Below are positions 23,486 to 35,829 of a stretch of DNA of 64,000 nucleotides, one piece after another (the stretch's first letter is position 1; each line of letters begins with the position of its first letter). The DNA is from Craterostigma plantagineum. Taxonomy: Eukaryota > Streptophyta > Magnoliopsida > Lamiales > Linderniaceae. The notes under the pieces are model-generated. The model worked only from the letters and a program-made list of their open reading frames with translations. It was not told where the DNA came from and ran no database searches. The stretch spans positions 17,626,501 to 17,690,500 of the forward strand of contig JAPQWV010000005.1 of NCBI GenBank assembly GCA_027422505.1. Direction: 5' to 3'. The position numbers and the translations under genes were made by a program.

Positions 23486-25402
23486 TGTTGGGTTACCCGG
23501 TGTCTCCTGGAGACGCCACGTCCCCGGGTACGGTGCGGAACAAAAATTTTTTGGGTTCCCTTATTGCCCTCGTTGCTCGGATCAGAATAGTAACACATAG
23601 ACATGTAATAGGGCGGGTCAAACCCGTAGAGAATTACCAGTTGAAGCGAGTGGCAGCTCCTTGTCCTTTTCTTCAAGACTTCGTCGATGGTGGTGGATGG
23701 CACTAGATCGTCATGCCGACCTCGCAGTGTACCACGGAATCAGTTCTCTAAAGATGGCTAGAGAGAACCGAGCCGTCGCGTGGGGAAAAGTGTTTTTTTT
23801 TTTTGTGTGTGTTTTGTGCCTTTGTTATGGACGAAATTTTTTTACCTAAATTATGAAATGGGGCTGCCCTATTTATACTATGATATATTTGGAAATCCCT
23901 AGGATATCTCAAAGATATGGTTTTCGATTTTGCTCCTTAAGTGGAGAGATTTTGCCATATCTTTCTCTCCCTTATTTAATTCAAAATTCATATAAGGATA
24001 CTTACCATAATTAGACAACTAACTTAAATACTAAGTCAAACTACGTATATGTAAATATGGTATAAAATTCGAAACTTCATCCAAGATTAATTTCGAAATT
24101 TTCACCTTAAAATAAATAATATTCCAAATACATTATTTCTATATTTATATTTAATTTTCGAAATTAATTCCCAAGGCATAATTCGAAAATTAGCTTAGGG
24201 TCCAATTCCAATTTTACCCTCAAGCCTTTTAAGCACTTGGCCAAGCCCAAGTCTCAAAGTTAGTTTCATACGAAGTCCGACTTCGGTCCATTAAACGGCC
24301 CGAGGCCCACTAAGGCGCGGCCCAAGGCCCATTAAGGCCCAAAACACTTTCTCTCCTTATCAGTACACCTTGATGCTCCTTTTTAAGCCCGACTCTCTAG
24401 GTTCGACTCAATCGGCAAGGGAGGAATCCAAGAGTCCGGCAGTTACCTAGCCAATCCCGCAGTACCGGACCGTAACCCGATTCGAGTGCGAATTTCGACC
24501 CAGTCTTTATTCGAGAACCTTACTATAGATTATAGTACTACGTATAAACCCTTCAGCTGTGTCCCAATCGAGTGAGAGCCATGGTCTATGTCAAACTCAC
24601 TATATTCGATTCTATGATAAAACGGGGACGAGGCAAATTACCAAACTACCCTCCATGTCTAACATGAGTTAGTTCAATACCTTTGCCAAGGATTTCGTAA
24701 TTTCCCGTCGTCGTGCTCATAGGACACTTATCTCGATTACTTGCGAAACTGTGAATCCATACTCGGCGGTCTAAGCCTGGCAATCACAAATCGTCATCAG
24801 GACCGCATCTGGCCCGCTGACCCATGCAACAGCAAATCGGGTCGAGGGGAACCAGTGACAGTCGAGACTTAGAAGTCAACTCCGCCAAAGCCCCTTTCGG
24901 TCTAAGGTTCACGTAGACTACTATAGTGTTGTCGTCGGTCATTGACACTCCTTGAGTAATAAGCCATGTTCGACCGTACGACCCGTGAGTCGGTGTCCAT
25001 GAAACGATTCAATCCCTTGATTTGACTCGCATCACAAGTCATGACCTCCGCTTCCAAGGGGGTATCGGCACTCGATAGGTCATCGATAAATAAGCCGTAA
25101 TCGGTTATCCATCACCCAACTGGAGCCTAAGGCTTACGGACTTTTAATGCTCGAGGTTAAGAGTCCACTGGTGCCTTCCTCTCTCGTACTCATCGAGAAC
25201 AGTGACTCAACTCGACACATTTGGATTTGTTCATTTATTGCTTTACCGGATGCTTAGTAAGTACTCTTGTATCCAATAAACGAACAACGCCTTTCAATAA
25301 ACACACAAAAAATATCTTATTACATAAAAGGTCGAATGATAAATAAGCTAATGCCCTATACAATCTAATCCTCGTATATCATTCGAGGGCATATTCCTAA
25401 CA
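23486..25402 (-). repeat. 3' LTR of the Angela-like Copia element (1917 bp)
   Basis: On the minus strand it starts with TGTTAGG at 25402, right after the purine-rich tract AAGTGGGAGA (25413-25404), and ends in CCCAACA at 23486. Its first 372 bases match 26803-27174 closely. Short open frames inside it have no family support. Confidence 0.9.
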
Positions 25403-25417
25403 ATCTCCCACTTGCAC

Positions 25418-26803
25418 TCAATGCCATGCGCTGCAGTATCTAATACCCATCTTTTCGAGATGTCTAGCCAGCACTGCCTGTGATAGAGGCTTGGTGAATG
25501 GGTCGGCCACGTTTTCCGCGGTCGCAATCTTCTGCACGGCTACGTAGCCATTCTCAACGAATCCACGTAACAAGTGGTACTTTCTTTCTATATGTTTGGA
25601 CCTGCTGTGAGACCTCGGTTCTTTTGCCTGAGCAATAGCGCCAGTATTGTCACACCACAATGACAATGACCTATCTGCTACAGGAACGACACCAAGTTCT
25701 TCCAAGAACTTTCTCATCCAAACACCTTCCTTCGCTGCCTCTGAGGCCGCTATATACTCTGCTTCGCAGGTGGAATCTGCAGTAGTGCTCTGTTTGGAAC
25801 TTTTTCAAGACACCGCTGCACCGTTGAGCGTAAAGGCGAAACCTGAAGTGGATTTTCGGTCGTCCATGTCAGACTGGAAATCCGAATCCGTATACCCTTC
25901 CACTTCCAATTCTCCATTACCGTAGACCAGCATCATATCCTTAGTCCGTCTGAGGTACTTGAGGATAGTCTTGACTGCTGTCCAATGTTCCTTACCTGGG
26001 TCAGCCTGAAACCGACTGACTACGCTCACAGCGTACGCCAAGTCAGGTCGCGTGCAAAGCATCGCGTACATCAAGCTACCCACCGCGGATGCATAGGGGA
26101 TTCCATTCATCTCTTTCCGCTCCAACTCACTTTGAGGGCTCATAGCCTTGGAAAGATGAATCCCATGCCGCATAGGAAGGAACCCTTTCTTAGAGTTGTC
26201 CATATTATCTCGCTTCAGGACCTTCTCTAAGTAAAGGGCCTGGGAGAGTCCTAACATACGATTCGCTCGATCTCTATAAAGGCGAATGCCCAAGATGTAG
26301 GTAGCTTCTCCCAAGTCTTTCATGGAGAATTCGGTCGAAAGCCACGCTTTCACCATCGAGAGCATTCCAATATCATTTCCTATCAAAAGGATGTCGTCCA
26401 CGTACAATACGAGGAAAGATATTTTTCTCCCACTGCTTTTCTTGTAGACGCAAGGTTCGTCTTCGTTCTTTAAGAATCCATGGCCCTTGACCACTTCATC
26501 GAACCGAAGATTCCAGCTTCTGGAGGCTTGTTTCAGTCCATAAATGGACTTGTTCAGTTTGCACACCTTATGAGCATCTCTTTGCGATGTAAAACCCTTG
26601 GGCTGCTCCATATATATTTCCTCCTTGAGGTATCCCTTTAGAAACGCAGTTTTCACATCCATCTGCCAGATCTCATAGTCATAGTGCGCAGCTATCGCAA
26701 GCAATGTTCGAATGGACTTCATCATAGCAACAGGAAAAAAGGTCTCCTCATAGTCAATGCCCTGTTTTTGAATGTACCTTTTCGCCACAAGCCTAGCTTT
26801 GTA
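25418..26803 (-). pseudogene. Copia reverse transcriptase and RNase H, truncated
   Basis: The minus-strand frame starts abruptly within the domain and contains MDVKTAFLKGYLKEEIYMEQ, the catalytic-site motif YVDDILL, SIYGLKQASRSW and RPDLAYAVSVVSRF. The RNase H part follows in another frame (25717-25418; HIERKYHLLR, VADPFTKPLS), so at least one frameshift lies near 25720-25800. Everything upstream of the N-terminal RT motif is deleted at the junction with the 5' LTR remnant. Confidence 0.92.
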
Positions 26804-27174
26804 TCACAAGTCACGACCTCCACTTCCAAGGGGGTATCGGCACTCGATAGGTCATCGACAAATAAGCCGTAATCGGTTATCCAGCACCCAACTGGAGCCT
26901 AAGGCTTACGGACTTTTAATGCTCGAGGTTAAGAGTCCACTGGTGCCTTCCTCTCTCGTGTTCATCGAGAACAGTGACTCAACTCGACACATTTGGATTG
27001 TTCATTTATTGCTTTACCGGATGCTTAGTAAAGTACTCTTATATCCAATAAACGAACAACGCCTTTCAATAAACACACAAAAAATATCTTATTACATAAA
27101 AGGTCGAATGATAAATAAGCTAATGCCCTATACAATCTAATCATCGTATAGCATTCGAGGGCATATTCCTAACA
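26803..27174 (-). repeat. Truncated 5' LTR of the Angela-like Copia element
   Basis: Near-identical to 25031-25402, the first 372 bases of the 3' LTR. The junction with the RT region falls in shared bases (ATCACAAGTC occurs at both breakpoints), which suggests the deletion formed through short homology. Confidence 0.9.
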
Positions 27175-27550
27175 GTGACTGGCCGGTATATTATATTATG
27201 GTGACTACTTCTATAGCCAATTGCTATATGACACTGCAACTTTTAGATAGATAATAACTATTTAGGTCTATGTGTCAGTGGAATTATATGGATGGCATCA
27301 TCAATTCATTCTACTCTTGGCTTGATCCACGTACTTGGTGTATATTGAAAGAAAAACTAAACATGTCAAATCAGTCGTATGGAGAATCAGAAGTTTTATC
27401 TTTAACCAACCGTAAAGAGAATCAGTATTTTTTCATCCTTCATCGTGAAAGGCAGATCCATGATCATCATCTGCTTGGGCCAAAAAATTTCTTGAATAGA
27501 GGGTGGTCTGGGTTGAGGAAGTGATGATTTCTTATTGTTTAATGTTGCAG

Positions 27551-27797
27551 ATGGGGAAGCATCGAATTCCCATTGCCTTCCGGAAGAGTTATGAGGCCTA
27601 CTGAGAGTTTTATCCATTCCCTAGACGAAAAGGTACTTTTCGAATCCTCAAAATCATGAGAAAATTTTCCCGTATAATCATCTTATTACATCTTTTTTCA
27701 GACGAGTGCATCTATGAAATTTACGGTGTTGAACCCTAAAGGACGCATTTGGACAATGGTCGCCGGCGGAGGCGCAAATGTCATCTATGTTGATACC
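27551..27797 (+). pseudogene. ACLA: ATP-citrate lyase subunit A fragment (two exons)
   Basis: ATP-citrate lyase makes cytosolic acetyl-CoA from citrate. Exon 27551-27632 (after GTTGCAG, before GTACTT) carries [14 protein letters not shown] and [12 protein letters not shown]. Exon 27704-27797 (after TTTTCAG) carries [20 protein letters not shown] and then NVIYVDTV, with TAA soon after if the donor is not used. These two adjacent exons match the middle of plant ACLA as I remember it. Intact intron borders show the copy came from genomic DNA, not a spliced transcript. No other ACLA exons are nearby, so it is a captured piece. Confidence 0.85.
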
Positions 27798-28084
27798 GTA
27801 TAAATACTAAAAAAATCAAATCTATTTCACATACATGAAAGAAAATACCTTCTTTTCCAGAACATATTATGCCTGCTGTTATGTGTTTTACAAAGCCAGG
27901 TTTGTGTTCGTGCTGTAGGGCATCATGACCCTCGATGATAAATCTAGCAGTAGCCACAAACTACATGTATTAAAAACTGGCATAACATTGTATTAATACT
28001 CAGAAGTATGAGCGTATTATATGCACAAACTAATAATATAAGCATGAGCGTATTCTGCAACAAATGGTCGTAGATATTCGAACC

Positions 28085-28640
28085 AATAATATAAGCATGT
28101 CATTGGCTTTCTAGATATTTTATTTTATGGAAGATTAAAAAAGTTTGCTTTGATATTGCGTCCCTTAAGAAAATGCAACATAATTAATCGCTCATAGCTA
28201 ACAACTACAGTGTATTGCGATCGTATTACAAAATATCTCAGAATATATAGTGAAGGTTTAAGACAGTGCCACGTCTGTGTGACCGAAAGAACGATGTTTA
28301 AGTTTGTATGATTGCAAGACTATAAGCTGGGGAGCTGCACTACTAAAACATTGTAAGACTGTACGATGCACGACTATGAGACTGCACTCGGTTATGAAAC
28401 TACACTACTTAAACATTGTATGACTGTAAGACTGCACAACTTATACTTAAACATTGTAAAACATACGATGCACATTTATCAATTGCACTATTTAGACATT
28501 GTAAGACTGTAAGACTACACGGCTGAGAGACTGTAGAATCTGCTTTTTATTATTATTTTTATAAAAGCTATGGATAGTCCTGCAATGATTTTATATTACA
28601 CAATAAAAGATTGATCTGTATGACAAAACCTGGCTAATGA
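28085..28640 (+). repeat. Third, diverged copy of the GTAAGACTG block
   Basis: Corresponds to about 18390-18870 and 22655-23130: TCTAGATATTTTATT, then the GTAAGACTG-rich tract and ATTACACAATAAAA. It is more diverged than the other two. Downstream (28700-29280) two further imperfect repeats carry GTCGTGCA motifs and GAGAGATTGCTTA (about 28750 and 28925). Confidence 0.8.
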
Positions 28641-29650
28641 AAGCATTTTCGTATTGGACTCAGATAAAACGTGGGATGAAGAAAGAAGATGAAGTTGAAG
28701 ATGATGCAATAGTCAACATGTTTACCTGAAGTCTACAACAATTAGGTGAGAGATTGCTTAACTAAATGTATGTAATAAGAACATAATGCACTACTGTTGT
28801 ATACTGTTATAATGCACTACTGCGTCATTCCACGACTGTTTCAATAATAGTCGTGCAATGGTTTTTGTACAGTCGTGCAGGTTTTTGCGGGTGTAAAGAG
28901 TATCAAGTCTACAACAATAGGGTGAGAGATTGCTTAGCTAACGGTATGTAATAAGAACATAATGCACTATGGATGTATACTGTTATAATACACTACTGCA
29001 TCGTTCTTACTCATGTTTCCTAAATTACATGATTGTTTCAATAACGATCGCGCAATAGTTTTAGTTCCAATTTCTTGCGGGTGTAGAGGGTATGTATTGG
29101 AACATTATTCTGATTTCTTTGTTTTTACATAATTATATTTTTAATTGCATAATCCATGATTAACATTTATTTAGGGTTTGTCATGTTTTTGCACAACTGT
29201 TATTGAAGCAGTCGTGTAATTTAAGGGTTTGTCCTATTTTTGCACGATCGTTATTGAAGCAGTCGTGTAAGACAAACAAGAGGTCGTGCATAATTTCAAA
29301 TGGATCAGACCCATGTAAGAACGTCGCAATATGTAAATGCTAACTTGGTGACTAAAAAAATTATGAATGATTCATAAATGAACTTACGCATATACATATA
29401 ATTGAGATTAAATTTTTTTGCATTGTTCCACGCATAAATGAAAATTGTTTGCTTATTAGGTAAGACAAGCATTAATAATAAATGACAGAATAACATTGGA
29501 AATATATCAGTATACACTACTGATGAAGACTTACACGATTAAGTACTGATCAAGTAATTTCTATGATTGCAATTTAGGTTGACTTTCTCAAGTTTCTAAT
29601 GTTGCACTACCAATCATCATAGCATGTTGCCAGCTTATTCTTTCCATCAA

Positions 29651-29717
29651 TATTGCAAGACGGTTATTGAAAACATAACCAATATTGGATATTGCAAGAC
29701 GGTTATTGAAAACATAA
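29651..29717 (+). repeat. Short tandem duplication, 39-bp period, 2 copies
   Basis: TATTGCAAGACGGTTATTGA occurs at 29651 and again at 29690, each followed by AAACATAA. Nothing coding. Confidence 0.9.
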
Positions 29718-29904
29718 TCAACATTAACATTTAGAAAAAATTTATAAATGCGGGGCAGTTTTTTACTGAGGCGGGTCTCAGGTCCACTATAAAATAAATA
29801 GGCGAGTCTAGGGTTCACTATAAAATAGATGGCTCAATCGCGGATCTACGGTCTTTCCGATAACAATAGATCTAATAAACTAAAAAATTTCTTGAAAATA
29901 ACAT

Positions 29905-29929
29905 GTGCAACGCACGGGTCTGAAACTAG
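29905..29929 (+). mobile_element. Helitron-type 3' terminus
   Basis: TGTGCAACGCACGGG, a short spacer and CTAG, followed by T (29930), closely match the 3' end of the Helitron at 4654 in the opposite orientation. The left arm of the hairpin is slightly decayed. It implies an element lying to the left, perhaps covering the ACLA fragment and repeat units, but I could not find its 5' TC end. Confidence 0.65.
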
Positions 29930-29959
29930 TTAGTATAAATAAATGTGCTGATATAACAT

Positions 29960-31440
29960 GGATATAGAGAGAGATAAGGCAAGATAGATAAAAGTACGGT
30001 GATTGGTCTTTGATGCGTCTGAAGTTTGCAAGTTATAAAGTTTATAAATGAATGACTACTAGTCTAAATACACAAGTGCACCTATCGAAAATAGTATAGC
30101 AATGGCAAGTATTCGAGTATCGAACCAAAAGGAACTATGCAATTAAGAAAACTTGGTTATTTATCCTAGTGAAAAGGTTGTGCGATTAGACAGAAATGTA
30201 AAATAACGAGTTAAATAAAACCACGAAATAACCACTAAAGCCGACTTCTTGAAAAGAAACGTATTTGAGACTTCGAATCACCCGAGAAAACCCTAATCAA
30301 CATAATCCCCATAGCTTTTTCTAATTACCAGACCGTGTGTACTCCTAATTCTTGCATACAATGCAATTGGACGTAACTTTCCTAAACACAAAAAACATTT
30401 ACAACTAATCCTACAAATTTAATAGCCGAGCAAGCTTTCCTAACTACATATCGTAGGATTGCATTAAGTTTTTATGAATTTTATTATTAGATTTGACTCT
30501 TATCCGGCTGGATAGCTCAACCCACTTCTAATTTATTCCGCCGTTTTACGAGTGGTCTAATTGTTCGTCCCTCTTTCGAGTTCAACCTACGAAATTCGCA
30601 ATAATTTCTTGATAACATAGACATGATAAAGACTTCAATCACATAGACATAATTGAGATCAAACTTATTCATAATCGGATCAAAGTAATAAGAAGAAATA
30701 CTATGGTAAATGATTCAAAACTAAGGTCTAATCTCGCTATGGTTAATCTAATCTTAAATACAGAGAATTTAGCTACCCATAAAGGATAAAATAATAAAGG
30801 AATTGAAAATAATGATTGAAGAAATATGGTCTCCCCTACGATTCGGCTCCGGCGCGTTTCTCACGTTCTTCACATCTAAAGTTTGTTCCTAGGTTCTTGG
30901 ATGGTCTCTAAGTGTCTCTAGTTTGTCTCCAGTGGTCATATCTAAGATATGGAATTAGATCTTCTATCTTTGGCCGCGATTTGCGGAGATTTTAAGTTAA
31001 GTCGGCGCGTTCACGGCCTCGTATCTTGGTCTTCACGGTCAGGTCCGAAGTGTACGTCTCTGCAGCTTTCACGGCCTCGTCCCCAACTCTTCATGCCTTG
31101 GAAAGGGTTCTTCACGACCGCCAGTCTTGCCCCGACCGTGACCAAGCACGAAACGGCACTCTTCTGCGGGCCTTCACGGCCTCCTCTCTGGCTTTCACTG
31201 CCATGACAAACGGTTCACAGCCTCCTCCACTTCCTTCACAGTCGTGATCAAGCCGACGAAGGGAAGGGACTTCTTGCCAGCCTTCAAGGCCACCTTAGCA
31301 TAGGGTCATGACCGTGACCGTATCCTTCATAGCTTGGTCTTCACGGTCGTGATCCGTCCTTCATTCGTTTCGCTCTCGTTTTCGTTCTCCTCGCCCTACT
31401 CGACGTTTTGAAGTCCTACGAAGGTAATATATGTGTAAAG
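29960..31440 (-). repeat. Non-coding retroelement-like module A with CACGGCC motifs
   Basis: Contains CGAGTATCGAACCAAAAGGA, a long AT-rich stretch, then a tract of repeated TTCACGG / CACGGCC motifs (31010-31350), then TTTTCGTTCTCC. Module 56400-58080 has the same order of landmarks. No open frame has family support. I infer an LTR-retrotransposon leader or LTR of unknown family; orientation is a guess from module B. Confidence 0.5.
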
Positions 31441-32767
31441 TACGATAAAAGATGCGAATAAGCTTGAAAATAACTTACTTACGATACAGATCAATGAACG
31501 AGCAACGTTTCAGTCTATGAAACAATACCAGTCTTCTTCTCAGATAAAAAACAGTCTTACCCAAAGGACTGCGCGATCAGTCTCACAAACTGATGAACTA
31601 CGCGACCGCCTTCTAAGACTAACTAGCTCGCCACACCCGGTTACTTGCCTAATCATCTTACTATGCTTGACAAACACTCGACGAATTGCTTAGTTACAAT
31701 CGTACGACACTACACATCAACCGCTCGCTCTATACTATCTCGAAGTGTATTAGTTTTCTCAATCTTCATTGCTTAACACAAACCAAAGTTCCCCAAACCT
31801 TGCTCTATTCAACACCCTTGCAAATGTTGTGGTGCATTTATATACTTGGTTTGGCATATGAATAGTTTCTCCTGATCTGCCAACTCTCGGCTTTGGCAAG
31901 TGCTTACCTTGTTGGCTTCTGCTCAGCTGCTAGGTTTTTTTTTTGCCATTGCTTGGTCCGGCTAGCCCGGCCAAAATGCATATTGTTTGGCTGGCCCAAG
32001 ATTGTCCTTCTAACTTTAGCCAATTTCCTTACATGCAGACCCATAATGGCTTGGCCGAGTTTCCTGCCCAGGCCTATTGGCGATCCAGTGAGTGTCAAAC
32101 TCTTGCCTTGGCTAGTTCTCCCGACTATGATGCACATGCAGAGAGATTTAACAAAATGCCACTCGTGCTCCCATAACCAAATACTCGTATATGCATATAA
32201 ATTCCACACAACGGGGAGTGGATCATATTGTCTCAACGACAATCTCACCACCACTATGACGTACCATGTAACTCGTCCTTCTCTCTAGTGCATTCAATTC
32301 CATAAAATTGAGCAATCGTTGGATGAAAATCGCTTGTAGCGATAGCGAGTTATGTAACTCGTCGATATCAACGGTGAAACTATCTCCTTCATTAATTACG
32401 GAATAAATGTCAATTTCAATGAAGATTATATAATTTGAAAAGGTGGTACAATCATTACTCGAATCTTCACAAAATGTCATAAATGGAAAAGAATAAATTT
32501 ATGAATCTTATCTATTTGAATGCCTCACCCGCTCATATCCTATTAAGGAACGTCCTCATCGTCATCAATTATAGTAAATTTGTGTACCAACTCAACGCCT
32601 TCGTTCGATTATCTGATTTTAACCAATTCATAGAGAGAGCCGAAGATGCCAACACCTCCAGCTCTACATATAGTTTTCTCATCTGAATATGGAAAACTAT
32701 ATTGGTAAGAATCCTTTTCCGATCTACATACCTATATATCTACTATGTATTATTTTGTGGTGAAAGA
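31441..32767. other. No gene seen
   Basis: Mixed-composition DNA with open stretches on both strands at 31890-32290, which lack family similarity. It could be part of a retroelement, but I cannot define any end. Confidence 0.45.
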
Positions 32768-33292
32768 TAGGGCTGTTAAAAATCGACCCGACCCGCGAAC
32801 CCGACACGAACCGCACCCGAAAATAGCAGATTCGGGTAAGCATTTTTGACCTGTTTACATAAATGGGTAAACCCGAACCCAACCCAATTATTAAGTGGGT
32901 CAGGTTAGGGTTCGGATTTTCAACCCGAAATCAACCTGTTTATCAACCCATTTAACCTAAATAATATATATTATTAAAATATTATTAATATAAATAAAAT
33001 AAAAGAATTAACCCTAATTCTACGCCCTCACACATGATGTTTTTGGAAAAAATTGTGTTAGTTCTCCTTTTTTTTGTTTAATTTGGATTTATAATTCTGT
33101 CAATTTTATTATTTTCTTTTTTCTTTTTTAATTTTAAACTGGTTGGCGGGTTGGGTTAGGGTTAAAGCAGGTTGGGTTTGGGTTTGATTTTTCAACCTGT
33201 TTAAGTAAACAGGTCAGGGTTGAAGTTTTCAACTCGTTTATTAAACGGGTTGAACCCGAAGGTGACCCAACCCGACCTGTTTACCACCCCTA
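32768..33292. mobile_element. Small non-autonomous hAT element (525 bp), 8-bp TSD
   Basis: Ends TAGGGCTGTTAA and TTACCACCCCTA are imperfect inverted repeats of the TAGGGGTG type, flanked by GTGAAAGA at 32760-32767 and 33293-33300. An 8-bp duplication is the hAT signature. The interior is made of AACCCGAACCC / GGGTTGGGTT sub-terminal repeats in opposite directions, typical of this family. No transposase. Confidence 0.9.
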
Positions 33293-33300
33293 GTGAAAGA

Positions 33301-33734
33301 CGAGCCGATCTTGACCTCGATGAGTAGGCTCTACTGAAGCTCGGTAACAACCAAGCTGGAGCTCGTGTTACTTAAGGTCCATCATGAATGTTCCGAAGCT
33401 CTCTCTAGTCGGCTCACGAGCTTTTTTTTCTAATTTCTCTACTTTTACGAGAAAATGACCTTTTTAGTCCTAAACTTTTGATGCATGTGCTTTTCTGGTC
33501 CCCATATTTTGATGTATCACTTTTAGTCTCTAGTATTATCAATTTTGACTGTTTTGATGCCTCGGTTAATTTAATCGTTAATTCAGATGAAGTTAAAACA
33601 TGAGAGCATATGATCTTTTACTTTTAAAATCTCGAATTCAAATTTCCAACAATTTTTTTACAAATAGTATCTGACGGACCCATCTAATTTATAGAAAAAA
33701 AATTATAACAATTTTTTCTTGGTCTTAAAACAGA
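33301..33734. other. No gene seen; upstream of the B3 gene
   Basis: Contains phrases such as TTTTTAGTCCTAAACTTTTG and TTTTAGTCTCTAGTATT, a pattern common in plant DNA transposons, without definable ends. The first B3 exon is preceded by the acceptor AAAACAG at 33734, so its true first exon should lie here or further left, but I could not find it. Confidence 0.4.
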
Positions 33735-34745
33735 AAGTCCCAAGGGCATTCATCTTTGAAAGCTTCAACCTCCAAGAGCTCCCACAAACAGTGTCGCTCA
33801 AAGATCGATACGATAATATTTGACAATAAAAGTCGACGAGGTTGATGATACATCATTGTACTTCACTGAAGGCTGGAATAAATTTGTCACCGACAACTCC
33901 AAACATGGAAACTTCATAACTATACAATATGAATCGCATGGTTCGTTTATGCTCAAATTATTCGGAATGTCATCGACCTCGACTGAAGAACGAGGAATTG
34001 GGTCTTTTGTCCAAGGTGACAACTCGCGAGAACAAAATTGGATTATTGCGCCCGGCGAGGTTATTTGCGTGCATCAAAATGATAACTTTGGTATGTTTAA
34101 ATATCTGTCTATTGTACCCTATGATTTCGGTTGGCTTGTAACTAATGCTGCTCATATATTGTAAGTATTTTCTGACATGCTTCATATGGTTTACTTATGC
34201 CCTATGGCAAGAAACTGGCTGGCAAGAAGATCACGCCAATCTTATCAACATTGGTTCTTATGCTACCCAAGCTTTGATTGATAACGGAGACGAAGGTATG
34301 CGTTCAGGTTACAGTCGATTTCTGGGAAATTAATTTCTAACATTATATTCATTCGCATGATTTACCAGGCATTGAAATAACTGGACTAGAAAAAGACAAG
34401 GCTGAGAATGAAGATAATGATGATGGTGGTGGTGATGTGGATATCAATATGATTGCACCCGACAAGGGTATTTACGTTCATCAAAATGATAACATTGATA
34501 TGTTTAAATATCAATTTATTGCACCCTAAGATTTCGTTTGGCATATAACTAACGCTGCCCATATATTTCTAATATGCTTTATATGGTTTTTATTTATGCA
34601 CTATTACAAGAAAATGCCTTGCAAGAAGATCATATCAATGATAACTATATTGGTTATTATCCTACCAATCTTTGATTTATAACCAAGGTTTGTCATTTCA
34701 GGTAGTTATATGGTTTGCAGTTAGTTAATTTCTAACATGAAATTC

Positions 34746-35226
34746 TGTTGGCCGGAAAGAAAAATATTCAAAGATTGTGATGCACACAATTTCCTTAAAA
34801 TAGATTCGCTCCCTCACGTATGTGCTAGAGGTTTTTAACGAGCGTTTATTTCCCATGATACTTAGAAAAACTCGTCGTTCGCTTAGCACAAAAACGACAC
34901 CGACTACGAACGAAACAAGAACGATAGCAGAAACAATTTCTTAGAATTAGTACTTTTTTTCTTTATTTTTTTCTTCTATTTTTCTTGTGTTTTTTTTCCT
35001 TAGGCCTAATGACCCTATTTATAGCCAAAATATTGAAATAAAAAATAGTTTTTTTATTTGATGGAAGTCACGTTTGAGGATTTGTTTTAACCACTCCATC
35101 AAACAACTCCATTTTTCAATCCCAACCCAACCTTCTAAAAGTTGGGTCTTCTAGAAGTTGGGCCGTAAAATCAAGCCCAATGGCATTTAATTCGAATGCC
35201 CAATTTCTCATTCAAATCATCTAACA
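34746..35226 (-). repeat. 3' LTR of the B3-inserted Copia element (481 bp)
   Basis: Minus strand from TGTTAGATGATTTGAATG at 35226, preceded by a purine tract (ATGTGGGGGA), to the TSD-adjacent end at 34746. The first about 220 bases match 40425-40650; the rest has no counterpart in the 5' LTR. Confidence 0.88.
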
Positions 35227-35829
35227 ATCCCCCACATGAATGAGAATTGTTTGTTTAATGTTTCTGCTAATCTAATGATACTCTGCATAGAGAATAGCAT
35301 GTTTTACCATTTGAACTTCCTTCTTGTATGCACGCTTGGTTTACTGCAGTCCAGTAGAACGCGATGTCTTTGAACTGTCCTGCTTTTCATGTAAACGAAC
35401 CCACGTACAATACACAGATACCATTTTTCTTTGTTCCGTTCTCATGGTTTTGTCCATTACGGCCATGGATACATCCTGATTCTGCGAAAGTTTCTAAAGA
35501 ACTAAGCATTTCAGTTCTCCTTTGAAGCGGCCCCACTTCTCCCTAACATAGGTGACTTTTCACGTCGCGAGTATTTTCTATCAATACTCTATGATAGTCC
35601 TTAAAGCATCATAATGCTAGCCTTTTCCGTCATCACTGTTTCTTGACAGGAATGAGCGGGGTTATCCCCTACAGTGATACCAAGTTCTAAGATTAGGTTG
35701 TCCCTTTGAACCTAGATCTTGGGATCTCTACACATAGGTAGGGTTTTCCTTCTTAGCACTTCTATACTTTAAGGCTTTAAGCCCATCCCTTTCGTCAACC
35801 TTTCAACTACATCTCTATTTTTAACCCTT

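Larger units (their letters stand above)
23486..27174 (-). mobile_element. Copia LTR retrotransposon (Angela-like), internally deleted
   Basis: The element reads TGTTGGG...CTAACA on the plus strand and is flanked by GCGAC (23481-23485) and GTGAC (27175-27179), a 5-bp target duplication with one mismatch. On the minus strand a truncated 5' LTR of 372 bases (27174-26803) joins directly to the reverse transcriptase region, so the rest of the 5' LTR, primer site, gag, protease and integrase are missing. A full-length 3' LTR follows. The LTR start TGTTAGGAATATGCCCTC and its length of 1.9 kb resemble the Angela/BARE lineage. The element cannot move by itself. Confidence 0.93.

Noticed and set aside
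31893..32288. Overlapping 131- and 116-codon open frames on opposite strands
   Set aside because: No family similarity on either strand; likely open by composition.
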